Part shown: positions 8,895 through 18,500 of the stretch, piece after piece
Position numbering within the stretch: position 1 is the stretch's first letter
Layout: each line of letters begins with the position of its first letter
Assembly: GCF_000952155.1 (NCBI RefSeq)
Contig: NZ_JYON01000022.1
Span: 24,358-88,357 of the forward strand
DNA: 64,000 nt
From: Aliterella atlantica CENA595
GTDB lineage: Bacteria > Cyanobacteriota > Cyanobacteriia > Cyanobacteriales > Chroococcidiopsidaceae
Reading direction: 5' to 3'
Made by a program: the position numbers and the translations under genes
The notes under the pieces: model-generated
What the model was told of the DNA's origin: nothing
What the model saw: only the letters and a program-made list of their open reading frames with translations
Databases searched by the model: none

Positions 8895-8917
8895 AAAAGT
8901 GCGATCGCTCAAAAAAA

Positions 8918-10219
8918 GTGATAACTCCTAAACCTCATCTATCTCTGCGTTTGTGCAGTTCTTTATTTTTACCCCTCCTACTTGCAGCAACTCTCCTTTT
9001 AACAGGCTGTCACAACATCACCGAAACCGCCAATATAACCACAATAACGCTATGGCAAGGCGTAAACCCGCCACCCAACCGCGACATATTACAAACTTTA
9101 GTAGACAAATTCAATCAACAAAACCCAGATATACACGTAGAATCGTTATATGTAGGGCAAGCCGAACAACAATTACCAAAAATACTTGCCGCAGTAGTAG
9201 GCAACGCACCACCAGACCTATTATGGTTTAATGCCACACTCACAGGGCAATTGGTAGAACTAAACGCCATCAAACCCTTAGAACAATGGCTAGACAACTC
9301 ACCAGTAAAAGCCGAAATCGATCCCGCATTATTCGAGTCAATGGAATATCTTGGGCATACATGGTCAGTACCCTTTGCTACCAATAATGTAGGAGTATTT
9401 TATCGCCCTAGCATATTCAAGGCAGCAGGAATTACCCAACTACCCCAAACCTGGGATGAACTGCGACAAGTAGCCCGACAACTGACAGCAGACACAAACG
9501 GCGACAACCGCATAGACAGACATGGCATATTTCTGCCTTTGGGGAAAGGAGAATTTGCTGTATTTTTGTGGCTACCGTTTATGTGGAGTGGCGGCGGCGA
9601 ATTAGTAGCAGATGACAAGCAGACACCAGCAATTGTTAATCAAGGCGCGATCGCTTCTTTAGAATTTTGGCAAAGTTTAATCGCAGATGGTTCTGCAGTC
9701 TTATCCTTACCAGAACGTGGTTTTGAAATTGACGACTTCTTAGCTGGCAAAGTTGCTATGCAATTTACAGGACCTTGGACTTTAGGGCAATTAAAGGTTA
9801 CAGGAGTAGATTTTGGCGTTTTTCCCATCCCCACCAAATCGAGGCGTGCTACAGCCGTTGGCGGGGAGAATCTGTTTGTTTTTAAGTCAACTCCTAAACG
9901 AGAAGCTGCCGCGCTGAAGTTTGCAGAATTTGTCATTAGCGAGGAGTTTCAGACGCAATGGGCAATTGGTACGGGATACTTACCAATTAATCTTAAAGCC
10001 AGACAAAGCGATCGCTACCAAGCATTTGTAGCCGAGCAGCCAGCAGCTAAAGTATTCTTAGAGCAAGCACAATACGGGCGATCGCGTCCTATTTTTCCCC
10101 GCTACAGCCGCTTATCAGAAGGTTTGGGACGGGCTTTAGAATCGGTATTATTAGGCAAAAGTACGCCCACTCAAGCTGTAAACGACGCTCAAAAACGTTT
10201 AGAGCTAATATTCCGCTAA
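8918..10219 (+). CDS. Second sugar-type solute-binding lipoprotein
   Basis: This 433-residue family 1 solute-binding protein has a hydrophobic signal peptide ending in the lipobox LLTGC. It shares layout with the divergent protein (TWDELR, DTNGDNRIDRHG, YRPSIFKAAG) and looks like a distant paralog. The start is GTG at 8918; no ATG precedes the lipobox. No permease follows it, so it either serves the divergent permeases with a different ligand or acts as a sensor. The starts of the two binding proteins are only 24 bases apart. Confidence 0.87.
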   Translation: MITPKPHLSLRLCSSLFLPLLLAATLLLTGCHNITETANITTITLWQGVNPPPNRDILQTLVDKFNQQNPDIHVESLYVGQAEQQLPKILAAVVGNAPPDLLWFNATLTGQLVELNAIKPLEQWLDNSPVKAEIDPALFESMEYLGHTWSVPFATNNVGVFYRPSIFKAAGITQLPQTWDELRQVARQLTADTNGDNRIDRHGIFLPLGKGEFAVFLWLPFMWSGGGELVADDKQTPAIVNQGAIASLEFWQSLIADGSAVLSLPERGFEIDDFLAGKVAMQFTGPWTLGQLKVTGVDFGVFPIPTKSRRATAVGGENLFVFKSTPKREAAALKFAEFVISEEFQTQWAIGTGYLPINLKARQSDRYQAFVAEQPAAKVFLEQAQYGRSRPIFPRYSRLSEGLGRALESVLLGKSTPTQAVNDAQKRLELIFR

Positions 10220-10250
10220 TATGAAGTAAAAACAAGCGATCGCAACATTA

Positions 10251-11096
10251 ATGCGTACCGACAGCCTATTTTACTTAATTTTTCAAACTCAACCGAGTAT
10301 TTTATTTGAGCTATTGGGTGATACTAATCCTAAAGCATCTACCTATAGCTTTGCCTCCCAAGAAATAAAAGAAACCAGTTTCCGCATTGATGGCATCTTC
10401 GTACCACCAATTCACGCTACAAATTCGCCGATATTTTTTGTAGAAATCCAAGGTTATAAAGATACGAAAAAAGTCTTGTATTCTAGCTTTTTCAGCCAAA
10501 TTTTCCTCTATCTACACGATTACCAACCAGTCAACGACTGGCGCAGCATATTAATTTTCACCAAACGCAATCTAGATCCAGGCTTACCCAGACAATACCA
10601 AGACTTTGCTGATAGTCACAGGTTTCAACGCATATATTTAGACGAACTAAGCCCTGAAAAAGACCTTTCCATCGGGTTAAGCTTGTTGCGACTGATTGGC
10701 TTGCAACCAAAGATCGCCCCAGAAAAAGCGCGGCAATTAATTGATAGGGTGCAAAACGAACCAAACCAGGTACTAGAACCAAGAAAAATTTTAGAATTGA
10801 TAGAGACGATCTGCGTGTATAAGTTTCCCGAATTGAGCCGTAAGGAGATTGAAAGTATGTTGGGATTGAGCGAACTGAAACAAACGAAAGTATATCAAGA
10901 AGCTCTAGAAGAAGGACGTGAAGAAGGGCGTGAAGAAGGGCGTGAAGAAGGAAGGCTTGAAGGCGAACTTCGCGGGAAGTTAGCCGCTGTTCCTTTACTA
11001 CTTGAAGTTGGCATGAACCTCGAACAAATTGCCCAAAAGCTAGGCATAGACATTCAAGCTGTTAGACAAGTAGCAAATAGCCAATCTCAACAGTAA
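10251..11096 (+). CDS. Rpn family (DUF2887) PD-(D/E)XK nuclease-like protein
   Basis: This 281-residue protein matches the Rpn/DUF2887 proteins abundant in cyanobacteria. D47 (FRIDGIF) and E65-I-Q67 (FFVEIQGY) fit the nuclease core, with Q in place of the usual K. A central region (YLDEL...LSIGLSLLRLI) follows. A charged linker holds three copies of GREE encoded by a 12-base tandem repeat, and then a C-terminal helix-turn-helix-like tail (LEQIAQKLGIDIQAVRQ). Some Rpn proteins promote RecA-independent recombination; the role of the DUF2887 branch is unclear. It stands alone, 31 bases after the binding protein gene. Confidence 0.85.
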   Translation: MRTDSLFYLIFQTQPSILFELLGDTNPKASTYSFASQEIKETSFRIDGIFVPPIHATNSPIFFVEIQGYKDTKKVLYSSFFSQIFLYLHDYQPVNDWRSILIFTKRNLDPGLPRQYQDFADSHRFQRIYLDELSPEKDLSIGLSLLRLIGLQPKIAPEKARQLIDRVQNEPNQVLEPRKILELIETICVYKFPELSRKEIESMLGLSELKQTKVYQEALEEGREEGREEGREEGRLEGELRGKLAAVPLLLEVGMNLEQIAQKLGIDIQAVRQVANSQSQQ

Positions 11097-11129
11097 ATTA
11101 TTGCGCGATCGCCATCTGTTAAATAAGTT

Positions 11130-11480
11130 TTATCGCAATTCCTCGCCTAGCGATTTATCGGCATTACTGGGGGAGCGATCGCCGTTAACGTTGCCTAAAC
11201 TAAGACGCACTTCATCAATTGTTTCATTGAGTTGAGCGATCTTATCTTCTAAACTGCGCCGTGCAACTTCGATTGTTTGTTCGGAGGAAGCAGCCTTCAT
11301 TTGCCGCCGTTTTGCTCTTGAAGTGTTATTGTCTGTTAAGCTTGCCTTCCGCTTTGGTTCTGCATCTGCTTCTTCATTCAACGTTCTGGAAGCTAGGAGT
11401 GCGCCAATTACCCCCCCTACTACACCGCCGACAACTGTTCCAGCTATAAAGCCACCTGTAAATCCATCGCGCTGATTCAT
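11130..11480 (-). CDS. Glycine-zipper membrane-associated hypothetical protein
   Basis: This 116-residue protein has an N-terminal glycine-rich hydrophobic stretch (GGFIAGTVVGGVVGGVIGAL) of the YtxH/glycine-zipper kind. A basic Lys/Arg region and a predicted coiled coil (DKIAQLNETIDEVRLSL) follow. This suggests a small membrane-attached coiled-coil protein. No function can be given. It is 50 bases upstream of upp end-to-start on the same strand, possibly co-transcribed. Confidence 0.65.
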   Translation of the reverse strand: MNQRDGFTGGFIAGTVVGGVVGGVIGALLASRTLNEEADAEPKRKASLTDNNTSRAKRRQMKAASSEQTIEVARRSLEDKIAQLNETIDEVRLSLGNVNGDRSPSNADKSLGEELR

Positions 11481-11529
11481 ATTTTTACTGCCTTGAGATT
11501 CGATCTCCTCCAGTTAGTTGCATATTAGC

Positions 11530-12180
11530 TCAAGTGCCAAACGAGCGATCGCCTGCATCCCCCAATCCTGGCACGATAAACCCTTGACTATCTAGCCCTT
11601 CATCAATGGTTGCAGTATAAATAACTAAACTCGGATAAGCTACGCTGAGTTTTTGCAAAGCTGGGGGCGCAACTACTACTGAAATAATCCGGATTAAAGC
11701 TGGATCTACACCTCTGCTTGTCAATTGCTCCATTGCTGCCATAATCGAGCCGCCAGTTGCTAGCATTGGTTCGCAAATTAGCACTTTAGTTTCTGGTGCA
11801 AACTGCGCTGGTAACTTATTGAGATAACAACTAGCAGTGAGCGTAGATTCATCGCGCACCAGCCCCAAATGATACACTGATGCCAAAGGTAATAAAGTCT
11901 GCGCTCCTTCTAGCACAGATAATCCTGCCCGTAAAATTGGCACGACAGCGATCGGGATTGTATAGTCAATTGTTGTCGCTGGACTTGGTGCTAAGGGAGT
12001 TTGCACCATAGTTTCCTCAGTTGGCAACCAATCGCGCACTGCTTCGTAAGTTAGCCACCGTCCTAACTCTGTCATCGCACTTTTAAATAATACTGGTGGC
12101 GTAGCCACATCGCGGGCAACGCCTAACCAATGTTTAATTAAGGGGTGGGGTGGAACGTAAACCCGCAGTTGCAGCGTCAT
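11530..12180 (-). CDS. upp: Uracil phosphoribosyltransferase
   Basis: The enzyme makes UMP from uracil and PRPP in the cytoplasm. The PRPP loop (LICEPMLATGGSIMAAM) and the C-terminal uracil-binding GLGDAGDRSFGT tail are present. At 216 residues from ATG 12180 the length is normal; a TTG 15 bases earlier is possible. It could take up the uracil produced by the deaminase at 4.7 kb, although the two are 6.4 kb apart. Confidence 0.9.
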   Translation of the reverse strand: MTLQLRVYVPPHPLIKHWLGVARDVATPPVLFKSAMTELGRWLTYEAVRDWLPTEETMVQTPLAPSPATTIDYTIPIAVVPILRAGLSVLEGAQTLLPLASVYHLGLVRDESTLTASCYLNKLPAQFAPETKVLICEPMLATGGSIMAAMEQLTSRGVDPALIRIISVVVAPPALQKLSVAYPSLVIYTATIDEGLDSQGFIVPGLGDAGDRSFGT

Positions 12181-12236
12181 AGCCAGGAAGGGCAATTGCT
12201 TAAGGACTGAATCATCATAATACTGTTGGGACAGGA

Positions 12237-12270
12237 TAATTCGTAATTCGTAATTCGTAATTCGTAATTA
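12237..12270 (+). repeat. TAATTCG heptamer tandem repeat
   Basis: Four to five tandem copies of TAATTCG lie between upp and the kinase gene. The same family appears at 16565, 32354 and 46703. Confidence 0.85.
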
Positions 12271-12302
12271 AAAAAATTTGACACGCAGTGGGCAGACAAA
12301 AA

Positions 12303-14651
12303 TTATCTTGCTGGGCGATCGCTTTTATTTATTAGATTAATTGGTAACTTAACTGTAAAAGTAGTACCGACTCCAACTGTACTATCAACAGTAATTGTGC
12401 CACCGTGAAGCTCTACTGCATCTTTAACAATCACCAGTCCTAGCCCTGTTCCTGGCAGCTTACCAGTATTACTACAGCGGTAAAAAGAAGTAAATAATTT
12501 TGCTTTATCTGCTTCTGGAATGCCAATCCCACAATCTTGAATGCGAAAAGTTGCCGTTTCCCCGTTGCAAAACAAGTCAAATTGAATATTACCGCCTTGG
12601 GGAGAATACTTAATCGCGTTTGAAAGCAGGTTGGTGAGAATGTGTTGCAGCAAATTTTCGTCTAAGTATGCTTCATAGCAGCCGCGACATACAAAGTTCA
12701 GATTATAGGAGTCACCAGCGCTTAATTGCAGTTCCTCCACTAGCACCTGACAAAAATCGACTAAGTCAAGGACAGTCGGCTTGCATTCTAGTTTGCCTGC
12801 TTCTGCTTTACCTACAAGCAATATATCGTCAAGTAATTTGATTAAACGTTTGACTGCTGATTGAATCTGCTCAAAATATCGATTTTTCTGCTCCGGCGTT
12901 GCTCTATCGCTAAACTTCTCTAGCATTGCCGCACTCATTTTAATTGCAGTTAGGGGCGTGCGAAATTCGTGGGAAGCATGAGAAATAAACCGAGATTTAA
13001 GGTCGCTTAATTCTCGCTCTTGTGCTAGCGCTATGCGCGTTTCTTCTGCCTGCTGGCGGGCAGTAATATCTTGAGTAATGCCAACTAATCGATACACTTG
13101 CCCTTGAGCGTTGCGTACTGGAAATGTCCGAGTCCACAGCCAACGAACTGAACCGTTAGGCTGCACGATGCGAAACTCCTCATTATACGTTCCTAGAGTA
13201 TTTTTCTGCTGTCTGTGAGGTACGCGATCGCGGTCTTCTGGATGCACAGCCTCTAACCAAGAGTTAGGGTCTGCATACAAACTCTCGCAGCTTCTACCCC
13301 AAATTTGCTCGTAAGCTGGACTGATGTAAATAATTTCGTTGATGTTGGGATCGGCAATCCAAAATACTTCATGAATATTTTCTGCTAACTGGCGAAACTT
13401 TTCTTCGCTAAAGCGTAAAGACTCTTCTACCTGTTGCAATTGACTAATTTTTGTTTGCAACTGTTGATTGCTAAGTTTGAGGTCGTTTTCCTGCTCGGTG
13501 AGAGTAGAAACTAGCTTGTTCAATGACTTAGAAAGCTTCGCCGTCTCATCTTGCCCTTTAATAACTGGAATAGCAATTGTCGTATTGCCTTGGCGAATGC
13601 GATCGGCAGCTTGAGCGATCGCTAACATTGGTTTAGTTATGCGCCCAGCAACTACCCAGCCAATAACTGAAAATAACCCGCCCAACGCCAAATTCCAAGT
13701 AAATATGTGTTGTTGCAGTTGTCTTGCGGGAGCGAAAGCCACGTCTGTTGGCTGTCGCACCAACACTAACCACCCCAATCCAGGGTAATTGCGATAACCA
13801 CTGCTTTTAGCAAAACCAGTTAGATACTTGCGATCGTCTGCCCAAGGTTCAATTTTGTAGTTATTGGCTCCTTGCTTGGCTGCTTGCACGCTTGCCAGCT
13901 GTAAAGGCGATGCTTGTCTCTTATCTGCTTGTGGTGCGGCATTAAATCCTTGCGGACCTAGTAATTGGCTGCCATCTTCTCTCAGCACAAACATTTCTGT
14001 ATATTGATTTTGCAACGATCTTAGAAGCGATCGCTTCACCTCATTAGACCACGACCAGCTAAGATGAGCGCCGAGTACGCCTTGATAGTTGCCTTGCAAA
14101 TCTTTGACTGGTACTGCTATATCGACAAAGCGCAATGGTTCTTTACTAGGATTGGGCAACAACTTCGCTAGTTTCAAAGCTTCATGTACGTCGCCTACAT
14201 AAGGTGCTGTTTTGCCCTTGATAAACCAAGGTCTTTGCGCCACACTTTTGCCTTCTAGCAATTTTCCGGTACTAGCTCGCACAATTCCTCTACTATCGGT
14301 TAAACCAATCCATGCATAGTCAAGATAAGTGTTTTGCAACTGTTCTAAAAGATTGCGCTGCTCGGATATTGCATAATCTGGAGTACGAATTGCATTTAGG
14401 GTACTGAGAATTTGGAGATCGCGGTAGCGCTCGAACATTCCTCGGTCTAGCTTGTCGGTCATTTGATAGGCTAGTTCTGCTAAAGATTCACCGACGTTTA
14501 CTTTGATTTGTTCGCTTGCTGCGTACCCCACAATCAAACTAGCCAAGACTGATAGTACCAAAGCAACAGTACCTATCGCTATGCCCACACGAGTTTTCAG
14601 GCTACGACGCGGATTGAGATGAGCCGCAACACAGCGCAATAATCTAAGCAT
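12303..14651 (-). CDS. Membrane sensor histidine kinase (extracytoplasmic sensor, HAMP, PAS)
   Basis: This is a 782-residue kinase. In order it has a first membrane helix (about 25-45), a long extracytoplasmic region of the dCACHE type (GLTDSRGIVRASTGKLLEG, then KSSGYRNYPGLGWLVLVRQP), a second helix (about 320-343), HAMP, a short coiled coil, a PAS/PAC domain (VFWIADPN...FPVRNAQGQVYRLVGITQDI), HisKA with SHASHEFRTPLTAIK, and a HATPase domain with GTGLGLVIVK. The ligand is unknown; dCACHE domains often bind amino acids or organic acids. No response regulator is adjacent, so it is an orphan kinase. ATG 14651 is used. Confidence 0.88.
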   Translation of the reverse strand: MLRLLRCVAAHLNPRRSLKTRVGIAIGTVALVLSVLASLIVGYAASEQIKVNVGESLAELAYQMTDKLDRGMFERYRDLQILSTLNAIRTPDYAISEQRNLLEQLQNTYLDYAWIGLTDSRGIVRASTGKLLEGKSVAQRPWFIKGKTAPYVGDVHEALKLAKLLPNPSKEPLRFVDIAVPVKDLQGNYQGVLGAHLSWSWSNEVKRSLLRSLQNQYTEMFVLREDGSQLLGPQGFNAAPQADKRQASPLQLASVQAAKQGANNYKIEPWADDRKYLTGFAKSSGYRNYPGLGWLVLVRQPTDVAFAPARQLQQHIFTWNLALGGLFSVIGWVVAGRITKPMLAIAQAADRIRQGNTTIAIPVIKGQDETAKLSKSLNKLVSTLTEQENDLKLSNQQLQTKISQLQQVEESLRFSEEKFRQLAENIHEVFWIADPNINEIIYISPAYEQIWGRSCESLYADPNSWLEAVHPEDRDRVPHRQQKNTLGTYNEEFRIVQPNGSVRWLWTRTFPVRNAQGQVYRLVGITQDITARQQAEETRIALAQERELSDLKSRFISHASHEFRTPLTAIKMSAAMLEKFSDRATPEQKNRYFEQIQSAVKRLIKLLDDILLVGKAEAGKLECKPTVLDLVDFCQVLVEELQLSAGDSYNLNFVCRGCYEAYLDENLLQHILTNLLSNAIKYSPQGGNIQFDLFCNGETATFRIQDCGIGIPEADKAKLFTSFYRCSNTGKLPGTGLGLVIVKDAVELHGGTITVDSTVGVGTTFTVKLPINLINKSDRPAR

Positions 14652-14863
14652 TAGCAGCAAACTTCAATAATCTTCACGAACAAAAAAGCCAATTTTAAGT
14701 TAACTCTGCTGTTGTTGAGAATGCTTGCGAGTTTTCACTGAATATCTTACGAAACTTAATACTTTCGCGCGATCGCTTCAGTATTCTAACGCAGCGTCCA
14801 AGCTAGCAAATATGCGACTTATCAACGCAAAACCGCCTAATTGAAAATTATTTGCATTAACTA

Positions 14864-14892
14864 TTGACAAGTATTCTCAATCAAGTTTATAT
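14864..14892 (+). promoter_or_regulatory. Sigma70-type promoter ahead of the crtH leader RNA
   Basis: TTGACA is separated by 17 bases from TTATAT (or by 18 from TATATT), an almost consensus promoter. Transcription would start near 14899-14901. Confidence 0.6.
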
Positions 14893-14899
14893 TAACTTT

Positions 14900-14973
14900 C
14901 AGTGTTCTCCTCTCTTTAAGGATCGGCAGATGGGATGGGTCAGCTACGACAGCAGACCGATCCCCATTTTTTT
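14900..14973 (+). ncRNA. Candidate small RNA or crtH transcription attenuator
   Basis: Downstream of the promoter is a transcript of about 70 bases. It has a pyrimidine-rich start (TTCTCCTCTCTTT) and then a hairpin with stem GGATCGG (14920-14926) and CCGATCC (14957-14963). The 30-base loop contains an inner GTC/GAC pairing. Then comes CCCCA and seven Ts (14967-14973), which would act as an intrinsic terminator. The crtH start is about 75 bases later. It could be a free small RNA or a leader that attenuates crtH. I see no match to Yfr1 or Yfr2 motifs. Confidence 0.5.
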
Positions 14974-15049
14974 ATCTACTGCAAGAGAGCAATAAGCGCT
15001 AAACTGGACAGTTAGACAGAGCGCCTACATCTATCGAGTGCCTACTTTC

Positions 15050-16582
15050 ATGACTGCCGCAATTTCACCTCAAATTCCTACCGCCCAAACCTTGTATGAC
15101 GCGATTATTATTGGTTCGGGGGTTGGCGGTTTAGTTACAGCAACACAACTAGCAGCCAAGGGCGCAAAAGTGCTGGTACTAGAGAGTTATATAATTCCTG
15201 GCGGTAGTGCGGGGTACTTTGAACGTGAAGGCTATCGCTTCGATGTCGGCGCATCAATGATTTTTGGTTTTGGCACTCAAGGCACTACAAACTTACTGAC
15301 TAAAGCACTAGAAGCAGTTAATGTCAGTTTAGAGACTATACCCGATCCAGTCCAAATTCACTATCACCTACCCAACAATTTAGAGGTGAAAGTCCATCGC
15401 AATTATGAGAAATTTTTGCAAGAACTGACAGAACGTTTTCCCCACGAACGTCAAGGTATCCGTAAGTTTTATGACGAGTGCTGGAAAGTCTTTAACTGCC
15501 TCAACCAGATGGATTTACTATCTTTGGAGGAACCAAGATATCTCACGCAGGTATTTTTTCAGCATCCCTTAGCGTGTTTGGGTTTAGTTAAGTATTTGCC
15601 TCAAAACGCAGGCGACATAGCGCGGCGGTATATCAGCGATCCGGTACTATTGAGGTTTATTGACATAGAGTGCTATTGCTGGTCAGTAGTACCCGCAGAC
15701 TTAACGCCGATGATTAATGCGGGTATGGTATTTTCTGACCGTCATTATGGCGGGATCAACTATCCCAAAGGCGGTGTTGGGCAAATTGCCCAAAAGCTAG
15801 TAGAAGGGCTAGAAAAAGCTGGGGGAGAAATTTATTATCGAGCCAAAGTAGCAAATATTATTGTCGAAAACAACCGCGCTGTAGGAGTGCAGCTAACTTC
15901 AGGCAAAGAGTATCGGGCAAAAAGAATTATCTCAAATTCTACGCGCTGGGATACATTTGAGAAGTTATTGCCTGAAATACCAGCAGCCGAAAAAAAATGG
16001 CAGCAACGTTATCAAAAGTCGCCTAGTTTCCTTAATCTGCACTTAGGCGTGAAAGCAGAAGTATTGCCTGTAGGTACAGAATGCCATCACATTTTGCTAG
16101 AAGATTGGGAAAAGATGGGAGAAACAATTTTTGTTTCAATTCCTACCTTATTAGACCCCGACTTAGCACCTAATGGATACCATATTATTCATACTTTTTC
16201 GCCTAGTTGGGTTGAAGATTGGCAAGTATCACCAGGCGAGTACGATCGCCGAAAAGAAGAGGTAGCAGGTAAAATAATTAAGCGCTTGGAGCAGATTTTT
16301 CCTGGTATAGATGCAGCATTAGATTATATGGAAGTCGGTACGCCGCGCACTCACAGGCGGTTTTTAAATCGAGTAGATGGTACTTATGGACCTATACCCC
16401 GCCGCAAGTTAAAAGGACTGTTAGGGATGCCATTTAATCGCACATCGGTTCCTGGACTTTATTGTGTAGGAGATAGTACATTTCCAGGTCAAGGATTAAA
16501 CGCTGTAGCTTTTTCTGGTTTTGCTTGCGCCCATCGCGTTGCGGTAGATTTAGGACTAACCAAAATAATTCGTAATTCGTAA
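15050..16582 (+). CDS. crtH: Carotenoid isomerase (prolycopene isomerase)
   Basis: CrtH converts poly-cis lycopene to the all-trans form in carotenoid biosynthesis at the thylakoid. The FAD-binding [15 protein letters not shown] is at residues 17-31, followed by [14 protein letters not shown] and the C-terminal [20 protein letters not shown], typical of the CrtISO branch of the phytoene desaturase superfamily. The length of 510 residues fits. ATG 15050 is chosen; a GTG at 15038 adds four residues. No other carotenoid gene is near. A promoter and terminator-like hairpin lie just upstream. Confidence 0.92.
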   Translation: MTAAISPQIPTAQTLYDAIIIGSGVGGLVTATQLAAKGAKVLVLESYIIPGGSAGYFEREGYRFDVGASMIFGFGTQGTTNLLTKALEAVNVSLETIPDPVQIHYHLPNNLEVKVHRNYEKFLQELTERFPHERQGIRKFYDECWKVFNCLNQMDLLSLEEPRYLTQVFFQHPLACLGLVKYLPQNAGDIARRYISDPVLLRFIDIECYCWSVVPADLTPMINAGMVFSDRHYGGINYPKGGVGQIAQKLVEGLEKAGGEIYYRAKVANIIVENNRAVGVQLTSGKEYRAKRIISNSTRWDTFEKLLPEIPAAEKKWQQRYQKSPSFLNLHLGVKAEVLPVGTECHHILLEDWEKMGETIFVSIPTLLDPDLAPNGYHIIHTFSPSWVEDWQVSPGEYDRRKEEVAGKIIKRLEQIFPGIDAALDYMEVGTPRTHRRFLNRVDGTYGPIPRRKLKGLLGMPFNRTSVPGLYCVGDSTFPGQGLNAVAFSGFACAHRVAVDLGLTKIIRNS

Positions 16583-16599
16583 TTCGTAATTCGTAATTA
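16565..16599 (+). repeat. TAATTCG heptamer tandem repeat at the crtH 3' end
   Basis: Tandem TAATTCG copies overlap the last codons and stop of crtH, so the final residues (IIRNS) are repeat-encoded. Confidence 0.8.
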
Positions 16600-17202
16600 C
16601 GGACAGGGAAAATAATTCGTAATTTTTAATTACAGATAAAATTGATAATTAATTCATTTAGGTTTCAAGCCCCTTAAGTAATTATGAATTGCCGCCTTGC
16701 GGCTTGAAAATCTGTTTTTAGATACTAATTAATTGGAATACGGCAGACTACTTTTTATTATAAAATCGGTGTTTTTCAATACTTATAAATAGGAAAACAG
16801 TGAAATTACTGAAATTTTAAAAGCCAGTGAATAATTATAGGTATGGCTTGACAATACTTTTATAATTGTCGAGCTAAGTAGCGAAATTAGCAAATTACAG
16901 ATTGTTCGCAATCGGTAAACAGTGCTATTTATCGATATTTGTTACATTCATTCCCTGCGGGACGTGCGGTTAGCTATCCTTAATCAGTAAATTTTTTTAA
17001 GCTTTATCGAAAAAAGTAAAAAATCCAAATATCCTTTAAAAAAAGGGATTTTTTATTTACTATGCTAAGGAAAATAAAATAAGGGTGGTGGCACTTTAGA
17101 AGTTGTGACAGTGAAATTACTGATATACATAAGCTTTTAGATAAAGAAGCGGCTGCATAATAATGATGTCTAAGCAGTAGTTGACATCAGTAAGTAAAAC
17201 AA
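16600..17202. other. Long upstream region of the HetZ-related gene with repeated dyads
   Basis: No gene is seen in these 600 bases. A 16-base sequence, ACAGTGAAATTACTGA, occurs identically at 16797-16812 and 17108-17123; its core CAGT-N6-ACTG is a dyad. An inverted repeat GACAAT-N9-ATTGTC lies at 16850-16870. These look like regulator sites in a long leader or promoter region, but no regulator is identified. Confidence 0.4.
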
Positions 17203-18387
17203 ATGCAGGTTGTAGAGCAAGCTTTAAGACAGGGATTTGAGGGAAGCAATCTCATGGGAAAGTTAGCCCAAGACCTAGTGCAGAAGTGGCGATCGCAGCT
17301 AGAAGTAGAATGCGGGGAACAAAGTGCTGCGACCAGGGAAACTATCATTCGCTGGCTACTAGGCAACGATTTGGAACGGTTTGAAACCTTAGAAGCAGAC
17401 AGGCTGGCAATTGCTAAACAAGCAATGGAATATCGCTATCGAATTTTAAAGGAGCGGTATATAGGAGTAGGACCGGAAAGAGCATACAACAACTTACTCA
17501 AAAGATTGGGAAGTTTGATGGTATTGCGGAGCAAAATCCGTACTGGAGTCGCTCTAAGCCGCGATCGCCATCGCGCTGTAGCAGATGTACTGCAAGAAGT
17601 ATTGCAGGAACTATTGCAAAGCGATCGCTATATGCAGCAGCAAATAAGCTGGATTGCTCAATGCACGAGCGATCGCAGGTTACAAAACACTTTATTATTT
17701 GCAGCCACAGAAGAGTATTGTTTGCGCCCAGTACGCAATCAGCCGTTGCTAGCTTACAGATTCGTCAATTACCTGCGGCGCACTCAAAGGGGGGGCTTAA
17801 CAAATGTTCCTACCAACGATTTAATCCGGCTAATATCGGAGGAAGTTCTAGCAGAAGATAGCGAGAACCCTGTCAGCTTGCTAGATACCCAAGCTGTGAG
17901 CGAGTATCAAGAAGCGCAAGCAATCGAAGAACAACAAGCGCTGCGAAACAACGTTAAAAAGGAATTTGCAGCCTATTTAACCGAAAAAATTGGACCAGAA
18001 GCCGCCCAGTGGTTGCAGTTATATTTACAAGGCAAATCCCAAGAAGCGATCGCCCAAACTTTAAATCTAGAAATAAAAAAAGTTTATAGACTGCGCGAAA
18101 AAATCAGCTACCACGCCGTTCAAGTTTTTGCGATCAAAGGACAGCCAGAGATTGTAGATCGGTGGTTAGGGACTTCTTTAGAGGAAAACAACTTCGGGTT
18201 AACGCCTCAAGAATGGGGCAAACTCTGGGAAAGTTTAACCCCAAGCCAGCAACAGATAATAAATCTGAAAAAAGCAGGGAACGATATAGAGCAAATTGCC
18301 AAACAGATGCAAATGAAAACCCACCAGGTGCTAGGTGAATGGGGAAAAGTTTATTTAGCAGCACAAGCGATCCGCAGCCAGGATTGA
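17203..18387 (+). CDS. HetZ-related protein
   Basis: This 394-residue protein matches my memory of the cyanobacterial HetZ-related family, through segments such as GVGPERAYNNLLKRLGSLMVLRSK, ATEEYCLRPVRNQPLLAYRF and NYLRRTQRGGLT. HetZ itself is a DNA-binding regulator of heterocyst patterning; this branch occurs more widely, so it does not prove heterocysts. The C-terminal third (QGKSQEAIAQTLNLEIKKVYRLREK, and later EQIAKQMQMKTHQVLGEW) looks like one or two sigma-region-4-style helix-turn-helices. It is probably a transcription regulator. A long upstream region with repeated dyads suggests elaborate control. Confidence 0.7.
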   Translation: MQVVEQALRQGFEGSNLMGKLAQDLVQKWRSQLEVECGEQSAATRETIIRWLLGNDLERFETLEADRLAIAKQAMEYRYRILKERYIGVGPERAYNNLLKRLGSLMVLRSKIRTGVALSRDRHRAVADVLQEVLQELLQSDRYMQQQISWIAQCTSDRRLQNTLLFAATEEYCLRPVRNQPLLAYRFVNYLRRTQRGGLTNVPTNDLIRLISEEVLAEDSENPVSLLDTQAVSEYQEAQAIEEQQALRNNVKKEFAAYLTEKIGPEAAQWLQLYLQGKSQEAIAQTLNLEIKKVYRLREKISYHAVQVFAIKGQPEIVDRWLGTSLEENNFGLTPQEWGKLWESLTPSQQQIINLKKAGNDIEQIAKQMQMKTHQVLGEWGKVYLAAQAIRSQD

Positions 18388-18391
18388 AAAA

Positions 18392-18424
18392 TGTAGAGAC
18401 GTAGCAGTGCTACGTCTCTACGTA
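18392..18424 (+). terminator. Palindromic TAGAGACGTAGCA repeat acting as a possible terminator
   Basis: GTAGAGACGTAGCA and TGCTACGTCTCTAC form a near-perfect hairpin just after the HetZ-related stop. There is no clear T-run. The same repeat family is found at 28291 and inside rnpB at 28411. Confidence 0.6.
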
Positions 18425-18500
18425 TGTTGGCGGTACAAAACCGATATCAAGCGATCGCAATTTGGAAATGCCACAATAATCAATAAAATCCTCATTCCCC

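Noticed and set aside
14900..14973. Identification of the crtH leader RNA as Yfr1
   Set aside because: The Yfr1 core ACUCCUCACAC is not present; only a vaguely similar pyrimidine run is seen.
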